Part shown: positions 10,578 to 21,576 of the stretch, piece after piece
Layout: each line of letters opens with the position of its first letter
Position numbering within the stretch: position 1 is the first letter of the stretch
From: Ascarosepion bandense
Taxonomy: Eukaryota; Mollusca; Cephalopoda; Sepiida; Sepiidae
Assembly: GCA_037127315.1 (NCBI GenBank)
Contig: JBBBDQ010001294.1
Span: 742,501-806,500 of the forward strand
DNA length: 64,000 bases
Direction: 5' to 3'
The notes under the pieces: model-generated
What the model saw: only the letters and a program-made list of their open reading frames with translations
Databases searched by the model: none
What the model was told of the DNA's origin: nothing
Program-made: the position numbers and the translations under genes

Positions 10578-10695
10578 GACAGGTGATATCTGTGACTTGC
10601 TTCGGCAAGTCACAGATATCACCTGTCATATATTGAACACAAGAGATATCTCTGACTTGCCGAAGCAAGTCACAGATATCTCTTGTGTTCAATAT
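10578..10695. repeat. Two adjacent long hairpins sharing one stem sequence
   Basis: Hairpin 1: arms 10578-10600 and 10605-10627 are perfect 23-bp complements with loop TTCG. Hairpin 2: arms about 10629-10660 and 10665-10696 are 32-bp complements with a single mismatch and loop CGAA. Both stems contain GATATCTGTGACTTGC, so the second looks like a duplicate with a different outer part. No coding content. Confidence 0.9.
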
Positions 10696-11044
10696 ATATA
10701 GCTACTGATAAAGTCAATCCACATAGATGATAGGGAGTGTGAGACATTCTATTGCAACAATATATATATTGATTATACAAATATATATATATATGTATGG
10801 TTGAATAAAGACAAGAGGAAAACTTTATTTTCATCACTTGCACATTTCCTCCTGTGATGGATTTTAGCAAAGCAAAAAGAAAAAGTGAATTTTATTTTAA
10901 ATAATGTATCTATAAGTAAGACATTGGTAACTGGAAAAAATGCTCACAAATTATTCATAAGATATACAGAAATGTTCAAGTTTTTAAAAAACGTCACAGA
11001 TCATAATTGAAGAGAATTTTTTCATGTGCAGTGTAATGTCATGA

Positions 11045-12085
11045 GATGTTAAAATGATAGAAATTTAATAGTTTTCTTTGGATTTTTTATTATGTATGTT
11101 GGTCTGATAGAGTATTGTTTCTATAAAAAAAGGTGAAATTGGGAAACAACCAGGGCGTAAATTGATATTTTGGTAGTATTGGATGGTGGCGCCATTGAGA
11201 ATTTTCCCTCTGAATAAATTGTTTTCTCTTTTTATTATTGTGGCATTTTTTAAGTTGAAATTGTGGTGGAATTTATTTCTGTGAATTACTATTGCATTCA
11301 TTAGATTATTATTTGTGAAGTCTCTTCATATTTGTATTTTTTTAGGTTTCTACTTGCACTTTGAAAAACAATTTTGACAATTTATTTTGAATATACCTGC
11401 TTGTTCATTATTATGGTTTCAGGTTTTTTTAGATCTAACCAAGTCCATAATAATTTTTGAGGTAGTTGTTACTGTTTGCATGTTTTTTAGATAAGATAAG
11501 TGGTTTTGAATAGTGGACGCTATTGAGTTGGTGGGTAGTATAATGTATCTGCTATTGTTTAATTTATTATTGTTGATAATGTTGCTCTTGTTGTGTTTGT
11601 ATATTTTACGTGCTTTTCCTTTTGAATTGTGAATAAAAAGATATGAGTATTGTAAGTTTTTAAATGTGTTTTTTTATGTATTTTTCTTCTTTTGATAAAT
11701 ATTGGGAGCTGCAGATTCTTAGTGCTCTTAAAAATAAACTTATAATAATACAAGATTTGATTTTGGAAGAGTGATTAGAATAGAAATTGATCAGGTCATA
11801 TTTGTTAGTAGATTTTCTTTAGACGTCAAAATTGATTTCCTTGTTGTTTTGTGTAATATGATATCTAGAAAAGAAAGAGTATGATTGGATTCAGTTACGA
11901 AGGTAAAGTCTATTGTAGGTTCAATGCTGTTAAGTTTATTGACAAGATCTGCTATGTTAGTAGTTTCTGGATAGATTAATAGGGAGTCATTTATATATCT
12001 AAAGTAGGAAGAGTTTGGTGGTAAAATGTTTTTGAAACTGTCTCTTTCTAGAAATTCTAAAAATAAACAAGCGAGAAGACCACTA
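11045..12085 (-). pseudogene. Penelope-like element: reverse transcriptase C-terminus and endonuclease region, broken
   Basis: Read on the minus strand from 12085: SLSGLLACLFLEFLE, then RYINDSLLIYP (the YVDD catalytic motif altered to YIND), then LDIILHKTT, and much later NAIVIHRNKFHHNFN..KRENN near 11290-11200, resembling the end of the Penelope GIY-YIG region. Order and spacing fit a Penelope-like element. Frameshifts separate the blocks, and the D-to-N change in the catalytic motif alone would inactivate it. Confidence 0.65.
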
Positions 12086-12087
12086 AG

Positions 12088-12422
12088 CGATCCTATCTAA
12101 AAAACATGCAAATAGTAACAACTACCTTGAAAATCTAACAAGTTTCACTTTCACAAGCTTTTAAAGATGAATGATTTAAAAAACTTTAAAATGTTTAAAA
12201 ATTTTTCCTTTTTAAAAATTTAAAAAAATCTTTTTTTTCCCTCTTATAAAAATTAAAAAGAATTTTTTTTTAATTTAAAAATGTTTTTTAAATCATCCAT
12301 TTTTAAAAATCTCTGCATAAGCTTGTTAAAGTGAAACATGTTAAATTAAAGGCACTTTTTTCTTACCTGTTCTTTACTTATTCTATTCATCTTGCTGTAT
12401 TTGAATTCAGATATTCAACTCG

Positions 12423-12454
<32 letters not shown>

Positions 12455-12460
12455 CACTAG
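12088..12460. mobile_element. Penelope-like terminal region with paired inverted hammerhead-like motifs
   Basis: At 12093-12134 the sequence repeats 11459-11498 in inverted orientation, so the element turns back on itself here. A degraded hammerhead-like unit on the minus strand (about 12178-12139) and one on the plus strand (12306-12345) face each other across an A/T-rich spacer. The plus unit keeps 'gaaacatgtt' but its core reads CTGCATA. The terminus ends at an (AT)n run. Confidence 0.5.
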
Positions 12461-13352
12461 CAGTATAGCCCTGTATTGATTGAGCTTTTTTAATGGTTAT
12501 GTTGAAATGATAAGGTCAAGTGCTTATTCAAAAAGCTCCAGTATGAGGTTGTTGGGATATGTAAGTTAACATGCAAAGTAAATATTGGTTTTTGTTGTAT
12601 TTGTAAAAAAAAGATTCATGCTTGGTCACTTTTGCCAATGAACAGGAAAGATGTATGCACAACTGGAAGAATGGGGGCGGGCATTACAGGGGCCTGTAGT
12701 GTGATGCAATGACGTGATGCAGAAGAAGTAGATGCATTGTCTCTGCAACATTAGAGGGGTTGTTACCTTGCAGAAAATGTGAAATTTTAATGGCATACGA
12801 TAAGTAAGAGTTACAAAAAAGACCCGATTTTTGTTGGAATACAACTAAGTGTTTTGGAAAAATAAATGATCACAAAAACGCAAATTTTCCATCAGTTTTT
12901 GCCACACCATGAAATTTTTGTTCCCATATCAAGGCATCAGACCTTACTCTTCCCAGTGACTTAATTTTAGTTTAGTTTGAATGAAGCATCTTGGAGAAAT
13001 GCATAAAGCGCACAAAAGACCACCCAAAATTATGTTTGTCATTGATTTTTGACAAACCCTGTACATTGATTCAAAAAAATTTTGATCTATAAATTATTTG
13101 ATTTTAGTTGAATTTGCATAAGGCATCTTGGAGTAGAAGAGTTTGTAAATTCTAAGCATTTTGGTGATTTCTTCCATACTGTGTAAATCGATTCAAAAAA
13201 TTTTTGTGTACATCAAAGGTTCAGGGTATGATCAACAAATGACCCTATTATGGTTAAAATTGGACAAAGGGTTTTGGAGGAGTGGGGTTCATTAGAATGG
13301 AGATGCACAAACACACAGACAGACAGACAGACATTTTAATATATATAGATGA
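12457..13352. mobile_element. Unclassified interspersed element
   Basis: Begins 'cactagcagtatagccctg' next to (AT)n and ends 'acagacagacagacattttaatatatatag'. It has internal near-repeats ('gcatcttggag' twice, 'gattcaaaaaa' twice). No coding similarity is recognised. The start and end resemble the edges of widespread invertebrate repeats, but I cannot name the class. Confidence 0.4.
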
Positions 13353-13623
13353 GAACTGATATTTTTGCATTCATTATGATATTACACTCCTCTTCCGATA
13401 GATCCAAGTAAACAGTGGCAAATTCTAATGCAGTAATAAATCTTATAATTTTTATAATACTGCATTAAAAATAGTGAATATAAAATCTCAAATATCAAAT
13501 ATGTAAAGGAGAATATCTACTCCTGATAAAAAATAGAAATAGAATGATTATTTGGTATACATCCACTTTCAACCAAATGGTTAGCAGTAAATTAGGAAAA
13601 AAATTCCTCACTTTGATTGAGAA

Positions 13624-13937
13624 TCAGTCAGTCAGTCAGTTAAGTGCCATACGTGATACACACTTGGGCAATCATGTCTCAAAAGAGACATGACTGACTG
13701 GGCAGAAGATTATCCCCCAGTAGGTTGCCATTGCTTTCTGTGGTAGACTGGTTACCAGCCAATGCTATAGAACCCAATCTGCCTTGTTATTTAACCCATA
13801 ACTGGAAGAAAGTGATGGATTAATACCTTTCCCAAGGGTATTTGTGTGTAAGTGAATGCAAGGAATTCAACTGTAATTCGAACTCAGCTGCCTTATTTGT
13901 CGTTCCGAGTTGTTATCCTCTGCACCACAATGCACAT
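13624..13937 (-). mobile_element. tRNA-derived SINE family 1, full-length
   Basis: Complete copy in reverse orientation: CAGTCAGTCAGTTAAGTGCC at the 3' end, the 'gggcagaagattatcc' and 'cccaagggtatt' blocks, B-box-like 'aattcgaactc' and the 5' end 'gcaccacaatgcac'. Confidence 0.85.
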
Positions 13938-13974
13938 CCTCATTTTCCAAATAATATTCCATTAAGTAAGATTG

Positions 13975-14360
13975 TCAATAAGAATACACTAAAATTAAGT
14001 TATAATTGTACAGATAATCTAAAAGAAATTATAAAAAAGACATAATAATAATATTTTAAATAAAAATTTAAACCTAAATGAAAATAAAAATCATACCAAA
14101 ACTGAAATCAATAATTTAGACAATGAAAAATGTAAGTATAAAAACCCTACAGAGTATCCATTGGAAAATAAAGGCCTTACAGAATCTAATGTTTATTAAT
14201 GTAATATTTCTTCAATTGAAAACTCTAGTAATACAAAGATTTATGTTGGGAGTATCCACAACCATAATCAAACATTCCTATCAAAATATTTTCCTATTTA
14301 AAAAAACCAATAAAACTCCTACAATAAAATGGAAAATTAAAAAAAAACAGAATATGTAAG
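13975..14360 (+). pseudogene. Penelope-like element: C-terminal linker and GIY-YIG start, broken
   Basis: Translation gives NKNTLKLSYNCTDNLKEIIKK, then CKYKNPTEYPLENKGLTES-VY and KIYVGS. This matches the C-terminal order of Penelope-like elements: an LSYSC..N...II motif, a Cys-rich linker, then the GIY-YIG motif (VY and YVG here). Internal stops and frameshifts make it a relic. Confidence 0.55.
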
Positions 14361-14399
14361 TCTTTAAATTGCCCATACCCCTTGTGTCTATATGAAAAA

Positions 14400-15000
14400 C
14401 TATACATTTCTTAAAAATAAGGCTCTATTAAATAAATTGTAATGAAATTAATGTCATATGTAAACACTGCAAAATGTTCAACTTAGAATATGGTTAATAA
14501 TTCTTCATAAAAGAATATTGATTAACTTACATATATCCGGTACTTTGTTTTGTATTACAATATAATATTAATTTAATAGATATTAAAATTTATGCAAGTT
14601 AGTAATATATAAAGAATTGGTAATAAAAATGCACTCTGAACTGAATAAAAATTGTTTAATCATAACAAATATCCCTTTCTTTGTTTTTTGTTTTTAAAAT
14701 AGCTGAGATGCTTAGAAATCTAAGAGAATTGCCTTTGTAACCAATAATGTATACATCTTACAGGATGTAAGATGTAGCTGAATAAAATGATATTTTCCTG
14801 TAAGCATGGGAAAAAAATCTCCTGCATCCCCCAACATATAACCTATATTTTCAAATTTCAAGGTCAACCTTCATTCTGATTAGTTAAATTAAACACACCC
14901 ATGAAATTTAAATTTTTCTATCTTCCCCCGCTATTTTAACCCTTTAAATAGAAAATGTATTGTTTTCTAAATTCAAAGGAAAATCATTTTCACCATAGCT
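14400..15000. other. Intergenic, nothing recognised
   Basis: AT-rich, no convincing ORF. A short repeated 'cttacaggatgtaagatgtag' near 14757 is locally palindromic. Confidence 0.45.
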
Positions 15001-15005
15001 ATTGA

Positions 15006-15059
15006 ACATTGTCTGATGACAAGATAAATCTCAAATGATAGAAATTTCCATGTCACAAT
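15006..15059 (+). ncRNA. Hammerhead-like motif, family C
   Basis: AUUGU precedes CUGAUGA (15013-15019), a 21-nt helix II region starting CAAGAU leads to GAAA (15041-15044), and GUC (15052-15054) is followed by ACAAU, which pairs perfectly with AUUGU. GUC is the classic hammerhead cleavage triplet. Helix III would be only two pairs. It is homologous to 6336-6395 and 20539-20595. Confidence 0.45.
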
Positions 15060-15480
15060 ATGAATTGAATTAATTTTAAATAAAAAGCAAATTTAATTTT
15101 ATGTATATATACAAGTGGGCCCATGTCATCAAAAATGACAGCAAAATATTCATATTTTATATATATATAATATTTATTTAAAATTCATAACATAAGTATC
15201 TTATAATATCATTACAAAACTAGCTATAAATTTTTGTTATACATTTTAAATAACTATTATTTGCTCTACTTTGTATTGAGCACTTTTTAAGAATTGTGTT
15301 TTTTGAATATGGAATATTATTACATCCATACCTACCCTATACTTGCATATATATATATTTAATTGATTATTTTTGTATATGCATAAATTAACACTGAAAT
15401 TTTATATAAGGATCATAATAAATGGATGTGCTGCTAAGATGTTTGCCTGTAAGAATTTCCTATTTTACTTATTGACTTGA
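15060..15480. other. Intergenic, AT-rich
   Basis: Nothing recognised apart from small (AT)n runs. Confidence 0.45.
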
Positions 15481-15953
15481 GATGGGTATTTGGCTTATCA
15501 TCAAGGGAAATAGTCAAAGTTCCCCTCTATAAGCAGGAGTGAAGAATTTGAACTGCCCTTACCTCTCCATCGTATGGCATTTGACCGAGCTGTCTCTTCC
15601 CCACTCATTTACCAATCAAGTGACATTAGATTTTATGACGATGAAGCAGTTTCAAATGGCACATGTGCAAGCGCGATATTGGAAAAGCTAAGATTATCGG
15701 GTGACAATGCATTGAGGTGCTTGATGTGTAATTAAAGTGAATTTCAGTCAACATTTGAGAGGAGATAAAATCCGAAGAATAAGCGAAGTACAGTGCAGTG
15801 GTGGGGGAGCAAATAGGGGTTGGGCTATAGAAGATTTAAAGGTGAGAGATACAAAGATGGAAAAGGCGAGGCTGAATGGGATTTCCAGAGATAGCGTGAG
15901 GCTGTTAATGATGATAACAATGAAGGAAGAAAAGAGAAAATCATGTATACTCT

Positions 15954-15987
<34 letters not shown>

Positions 15988-16090
15988 ACTACATACACAC
16001 ACCTCACAAATATATTGTTAAAACTTACTATATTTACAGGGGACAGTGTTTAAAAATATCGACAGTATGGTTGTGTAGTAGTTAGGTATG
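15481..16090. other. Unassigned sequence with a (CA)n microsatellite
   Basis: It is more GC-balanced than its surroundings and retains several CpGs around 15540-15780. No ORF is convincing. A CA repeat occupies 15955-15984. It could be a single-copy region or an unrecognised element. Confidence 0.4.
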
Positions 16091-16204
16091 TAGGTTATGA
16101 AGAGAAAAAGTCAAGTAGGGGAAGAAGAAACTAAGTCTTTCCGTTTCTTTTGTTTGGAGCTAATGGGAAGTGTTAGGTATGACCATATATATATATATAT
16201 ATAT

Positions 16205-16360
16205 ATACATATATTAGTCACCCACATACAAGCTTGTTTTGCTCATACACAGCCCATCAGTATGGCTAGACATCCACTTACTTTCAGCTGGGATCAAAAC
16301 TTGACTGATTTGGTGTCAGTTGGAGTCCCTACTCCCTAAGCCATCGGCACGTGGAATTAT
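16205..16360 (-). mobile_element. Possible tRNA-derived SINE, family 3
   Basis: On the minus strand 'ggcttagggagtagggactcc' resembles an A-box region and 'agttttgatccc' a B-box region. It is flanked on both sides by (AT)n and related to 6418-6600. Confidence 0.35.
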
Positions 16361-16775
16361 ATATATATATTTTTTTTTTTAATCATTTCACCCCAAGCAA
16401 GGCATTCCACTGCCACTATTGCGCTTGGGGCTACATAGGGGGAGGTAAATAGAAAGAGTGGTTAGATATAGGAAATATCAGAAGGTGGGTGATAGATAGT
16501 TGGTTGGGTGGGAAGAGTGTTTGAAAGAATGGAAGTTAGTGTGTTTGAAAGAATGGAGGTTAGTGTGTTTGAAAGAATGGATGTTAGTGTGTTAGGAGGT
16601 GTCTATTGACCTTACATTTAAACTCCTGGAGATTGTAGCCATCGGGGAAGCAGTCATGTGGAAGAGAATTCCACAGTCGGGAAGTGCGAGAAAGGAAACT
16701 GTTGGAGTAGAAATTGCGGTTGCATTTTATCGGTTTCACTGTAAAAGGGTGGGATCTAGTTGCTAATCTAGTATC

Positions 16776-18005
16776 TCATGCAAATTTGAACCTAGGGGGC
16801 ACCAGTGATCTAAGTTCATCGGAGCAGAAGCCATGAAAGTATTTATAGAAGAGACACAGGGAAGCCATGTCACGCCGGTGAGAGAGAGACTGCAGGCGGT
16901 CTGCTAAGTCGGTATCAATCATATTACAGACCCTCCGCTGTACCTTGTCTAGAAGCCCAAGGAGAATAGCAGGGGCACCCGACCAGATATGGCAACAGTA
17001 TTCAATGCACGGGCGGATGGTAGATTTATAAATGTGCAGGATAGATTCAGACGGAAAAAACCTCCGGGCTCTGCACAGAGAACCAACTTTTATAGCAGTG
17101 GATTTAGCAATGAATTCGATATAGTCATTCCACTTGAGGTCCACTGAAAGTGTGAGACCAAGGAGGCGTAGTGTTTTACTCTCTGGGAGGCAAGCCTGGT
17201 CTATGTTAATAGGAGGTAGGTGCGATTGTCTATGATGATTAATTGATAGTAGCTTCGTTTTAGAAGCATTAAAATTTACGAGCCATTTCTTACCCCAGTC
17301 CACTACGGATTGAAAGTCCTGTCCAAGCTCGGCTGCAAGGTTGGCTTTGTCGCCCGCACCAGATTTTTGGTTGAGGCAAGAATAAACTGTGGTGTTATTG
17401 GTGTACATACCTACTTGGGATCTTTAATGTAGATTAATGATCTTGAGATCATTAATGTAGATCAGAAAGAGCGTAGGACCTAGGATAGAGCCTTGAGGAA
17501 CACCCGCGTTCGTATGGTAGTTCTGGGAGGCATGTCCATTTAATACCACTTTCAATGTGCAGTTAGATAGGAATGACTGGATTAGTTCAAACAATTGTCC
17601 AGCTATACCATAGCTCCGCAGTTTGCATAGAAGGCCAGCATGCCAAACTCTGTCAAACGCTTTAGAGATATCCAAGGCAACGGTTCAGGCTCCACCATTC
17701 CTATCGAGTGCCTGATATATGTACTCAGTGATGGTCGTTAGCATATCAGCAGTAGACCTGGTGAAGCGAAAGCCATACTGTTTGTCTGAGAGGAGCCCAT
17801 GGGTTGTGAGATGCTGAACGACCTTCAAATACTTTGCCGAAGATCGGAAGAAGGCTGATAGATTGATAATTTGCGGGATCTGAGGTTTCTCCAGTGTTTT
17901 TAAATATAGGAAATACAGAGGAAGATTTCCAACAGGCAGGAAAGCAGGAAGCAGATAGGCAGGAGTTGTAGAGCTTAGAAAGTACAGAGGAAAGTTTGGG
18001 GGCAC
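16776..18005 (-). pseudogene. LINE reverse transcriptase domain, broken
   Basis: Three frames in succession: 18005-17685 (fingers; KYLKVVQHLTTHGLLSDKQYGF, RSTADMLTTITEYI), 17675-17424 (palm; DISKAFDRVWHAGLL, NAGVPQGSILGPTLFLIYINDL) and 17408-16776 (thumb; TLRLLGLTLS, IRPCIEYCCHIW, LSHRRDMASLCLFYKYFHG). The catalytic YADD box reads YTNN at 17407-17396. The terminal TGA at 16776-16778 replaces a codon that is still open (CGA) in the copy at 25427-26068. Confidence 0.8.
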
Positions 18006-18341
18006 ATTTCTTTAAGACTATGATTGGGATTCCGTCCCCTCTGCTTGCTTTGTGAGGGTCAAGTTTTGAGATTATCTTAGAGACAAGAGAGGGTGTAATA
18101 TGGACGTCATTCAGTTGAGCATCAGTTCTAGGTGGGAAGTCGGATGTAGAAACTCCAGATGACTCCAGTCTTGAATTATTTGAGAATCTGCAGGCAAAGC
18201 ATTCAGCCTTGTCCGCTGGGGAGGTGAGGACCTCAAATTTGTTTATTAGTGGGGGTATTGTGGACTTGCTCTTGTTAAGTACTCTTTTACAGAATCACCA
18301 GTAGTCTTTGGTACCAAACTTAGAGGATGCTATGCGTTGCT

Positions 18342-19390
18342 TCATTCTGGCAGCAAATTATATCTTAGCTTTGTTAAGTATCTTTTTACACTTATTACGA
18401 GCTGAAGCGAAAAGGCGTCTGTTTTGGTCCAACGCGTAGCTATGATAGAGTCGGAAGAAATGATTCCGGTGGGCAATGGCGGCCGAGCAAGCGGGCAAGA
18501 ACCATGGAGACGAATGATATTTAAGCTGAAATTTCCTGGCAGGGATGAAAGCATCGATGCCAGCCTTAACCCAGGAAGAGACCTCGGATGCACATTTTTC
18601 GATGGGAAGACTAAAACGTTGTTCCAAGGGACGTCACAGAGGAAGTCTCGGAACGAATCCCAGTCTGCTCTTTGGTAGCAGTAGGATATTCTACTTGTCT
18701 GGGTTTCTTGGATTGGGTGGGAGCGGAATGAAATGTTGACGGAAATTACGGTGTTACCAAGTGGGCAGAGTTGTCTGGTAGTGCAAGAGTCTGGGATGGA
18801 GGTGAAGCAGAGGTCTAGCAGTGAGTCCCTTCCGTTAGGTTTGTCGGAGAAACGCGTGGGGAAGTTCACCACTTGCATAAGGGATTGGGTGATTGAAAAA
18901 TTCATGGTGTGGACACTAGCAGGGTCGGTGACAGAGTTCTCCAGCCACTTGGTGTGGTGGGCGTTAAAGTCACCAAACACAAATATATGGGGGGAGATAT
19001 GATAAGATATGGCTTTGCCAATGTTGTCAGAGACATTGTCAAGTAGCGAACCGTCAGGGGAGGAAGGGGAGCGGTAGAGAAAGAAGAGATAGCTAATCGA
19101 GCTTAGAAGTGAGAGGTGGAAGCACATGAAAGAATGATCCAGGGATTCAAGGGATGTTGCCCTAGTTAGGGGAAGGTGTTCGCTAACATACACACCAAGC
19201 TCATGCATATGAACATTGGAGTCCTTCCTGAAAAGGGGAAGGTAGCCAGGAACGTCGAACTCAGAATAGGGGATAGAAGGGTTAAGGTTAGTTTCACATA
19301 GGGCCAGGATATCAGGTGAATTAGTGTGAAGGAATGAATCAACGCTGAGGAAGTTAGTGCGGATAAGAGATGCAGACGGGTTTGGGCGTT
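18342..19390 (-). pseudogene. LINE endonuclease domain
   Basis: Endonuclease/exonuclease/phosphatase-type domain that nicks target DNA for reverse transcription. Visible motifs in order: DILALCETNL (metal-binding Glu) near 19320, GDFNAHHTKWL near 18990, and DSLLDLCFTS near 18840. The frame is open from upstream of the Met at 19208 to 18342, although other frames take over after about 18680, where similarity shifts to the sister frame at 18627-18358 (frameshift). The catalytic His near the C-terminus was not located. Confidence 0.75.
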
Positions 19391-19913
19391 TTCAGACTAG
19401 CTGGTTTAGCTTTGCTATTATGTTTGCTTTTTTCCATAGTGATTCAGTTAAGGAGAGGTCTTAGAATAGAGTCAGTCGGTCACTTGTTTGCAGCATGTGA
19501 AGGATGGAAACTGGTGCGGCCTACTGCATACTGTGGCCTCGGGGTTGCCCACCGAACGTTCATGCAGGGACGCCCGTCCATGCACGATATGGCACTACAA
19601 GAACCCCGGTATTATTCAACTGTTGATCAGAGCAGCCTCTCAAGATGCTACTCATGAGTTCAGGCTCCTAACTACCAGTCGGAAGCAGCAACCAGGAAAC
19701 TGCCAACCCAGTACCCTCAGAATGTAAAGACGTTGCCACCATACTCCGTAACTTCAAGCAGCTCCCAGCTGAACTAACACTAAGACCGAAGAAGGGGAAT
19801 GAACCGGAAACCCCTTCCTGAACAAGAAACAAGGCGCTCACCTCTACACTTGATCAAAAGAAGGGGGTGGAGTGTGAGACCGGGCGATAGTAGGAACTAT
19901 CTACTCCAATTAA

Positions 19914-20301
19914 AAAAAAAAAAGAAAAAGAGAAGGGTAACTGAAATTTACTAAGTTTTAACTTAGTATAAGTCGAAACTAACCTTCAATTGCAAAATAA
20001 TTTCCGTGAACTACTTAGGTACGTGACAAAACAAATAAAGTAAAAATTTAACAACAAACCAAAAATTTAAAAAATAAATAATTAAAAATTAAATTAAATT
20101 AAATTAAAAATTACAGAAAAGACAGACTGATTCCGGGTGAACTTACCATGAGGAGGTAACACAGAAAGTTGATTTAATTAAATTTCTGAAGTCAAAAATA
20201 AAATTTAAACATTTTTTCAGAATATAGGCGAGTTAACCAACACGTGTAGACTAGTTGCCCGGCAGCGAGTGAGTAACTCAAAGAACAAATCTTTACTCAT
20301 T

Positions 20302-20335
<34 letters not shown>

Positions 20336-20538
20336 CAAACATGTTTTTTATAATAATCTTCTCTTTGCCTGTTATACTGGCCAACAAAAGAAATTCTTGA
20401 AATGTTGTCAAGACACCAAACATCTTTTTTAGCTAATCTGAAAATGACTGTACATTTTCATAGTCAGCTACCCTTTTTGCTGTACAAAAATGCTTCATTT
20501 TTGGAAAAAAAAGCATTTTTTCATTTGTTTTCTGTATA
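19914..20538. other. Intergenic, nothing recognised
   Basis: A/T-rich with a TTAAATTAAA run at 20088-20110 and an (AT)n run at 20303-20332. No gene or known repeat was identified. Confidence 0.45.
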
Positions 20539-20595
20539 TATGATATTGACTGATGACAATATTTCTCAAAGTTGAAGAAACTTCTCAAATCATAT
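20539..20595 (+). ncRNA. Hammerhead-like motif, family C
   Basis: UUGA precedes CUGAUGA (20550-20556), a helix II region starts CAAUAU, GAAA is at 20577-20580, and UUC is followed by UCAA, which pairs with UUGA. Beyond a small bulge AUAUGA and UCAUAU extend helix I by six pairs. Helix III is almost absent, so single-copy activity is doubtful. Confidence 0.4.
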
Positions 20596-20599
20596 TTAA

Positions 20600-21260
20600 A
20601 TCAACAAATATTGATCTTCTTATTAAGAAATATGATTTTTTCAATAACAATCAGACCCTAAGTCTTTAAAAATAACACAATTGAATATACCAAAACCAAT
20701 AAGTATTTTCCTCAAATCATTTAATAAACAGCAAAAATAAAGCCTTCTTGAACATATGAACTATGGTAAAAATTTTCTGTTTCTTGATTGTCATGTTTAA
20801 TGTTATGTAAGTCCCTTTTGATACATTAGCAGTAGTCAGCCATTATTCGGTTATCCCACTGTCACTGTTTTGATATCCTGATGGAACTGTTTTCCTTGCA
20901 CATTACTTACCTGATAATTTATCTAGGTGGCTATGCAAAAATGAACCTTAGTACTCATATTAGCATATTACTTATAAAGTTCATCAGTTTATTTGAATTT
21001 TAGTGATAAATTAAAAATGTGATACTTTTATTTTTAAATTTTTGACTAATAAACATTTTTTCTTATAAAAATATCTTATTTTAGGGGACTAGCATAAATT
21101 GCTCAGCCTACCTGAAAACTGATGGTTTTCTACGACCATTATTAACTAAATGTTGTGATCAAGCTAGATTATAAAGATCTTTTTTCCCAAAAATGAGTAA
21201 TTTCAATAGAGAAAAAAATGGTAGCTAACCATGAAAATCTAAGGTCATTTTTGGAATCAG
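20600..21260. other. Intergenic, nothing recognised
   Basis: AT-rich; no ORF or repeat that I can support. Confidence 0.45.
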
Positions 21261-21265
21261 TACCA

Positions 21266-21576
21266 TGTGCATTGTGGTGCAGTAGATATCGACTTGGAAT
21301 GACAAGTCAGGGTGCCAAGTTTGAATTCCAGATGAATTCCTTGCATTCACTTACATGCAAATACCCTTGGGAAAGGTATTAATGCATCTCTTCCCTCCAG
21401 TTATGGGTTAAATAATAGATTGGGTTCTATAGCCTTGGCTGGCAACCAGTCTACTACAGAAAGCAATGGCAACCTACTGTGGGATAATTTTCTACCCAGT
21501 CAGTCATGTCTCTTTCGAGACTTGATCGTCCAAAGCGTGTATCATGTATGGCACTTAAGTGACTGACTGACTGACT
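21266..21576 (+). mobile_element. tRNA-derived SINE family 1, best reference copy
   Basis: Complete, about 310 bases: 'gtgcattgtggtgcag' head, 'agtttgaattcc' B-box-like segment, AATACCCTTGGGAAAGGTATT, 'ggctggcaaccagtctac', 'atggcaacctactgtggg', 'gtcagtcatgtctcttt' and the terminal (GACT)n. It serves as the reference for the other copies in this window. Confidence 0.9.

Larger units (their letters stand above)
16372..19913 (-). mobile_element. Jockey/I-like LINE, near full-length, inactive
   Basis: A 3.5-kb non-LTR retrotransposon on the minus strand. The 5' unit (19913 to about 19770) starts AATTGGAGTAGATAG and matches the short derivatives at 35905 and 47957. Then come an apurinic-type endonuclease (about 19390-18342), a connector, the reverse transcriptase (about 18005-16776) and a 3' tail with poly(A) ending at 16372. 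The tail is 'gtagccccaagcgcaatagtggcag...gccttgcttggggtgaaatgatt'. Stops, frameshifts and a mutated catalytic motif make it dead. The clade is inferred from GDFNAHH and the RT sequence; CR1-like cannot be excluded. Confidence 0.85.

Noticed and set aside
15737..16021. 94-codon frame ending in His-Thr repeats
   Set aside because: The end is a CA microsatellite and the rest shows no similarity; kept only as unassigned sequence.
19370..19727. Two plus-strand frames of 79-95 codons
   Set aside because: They are antisense to the 5' part of the LINE at 16372-19913.
21266..21340. Possible tRNA gene
   Set aside because: A- and B-box-like motifs are present but no cloverleaf with an anticodon arm can be folded, and copies are interspersed; it is a SINE head.
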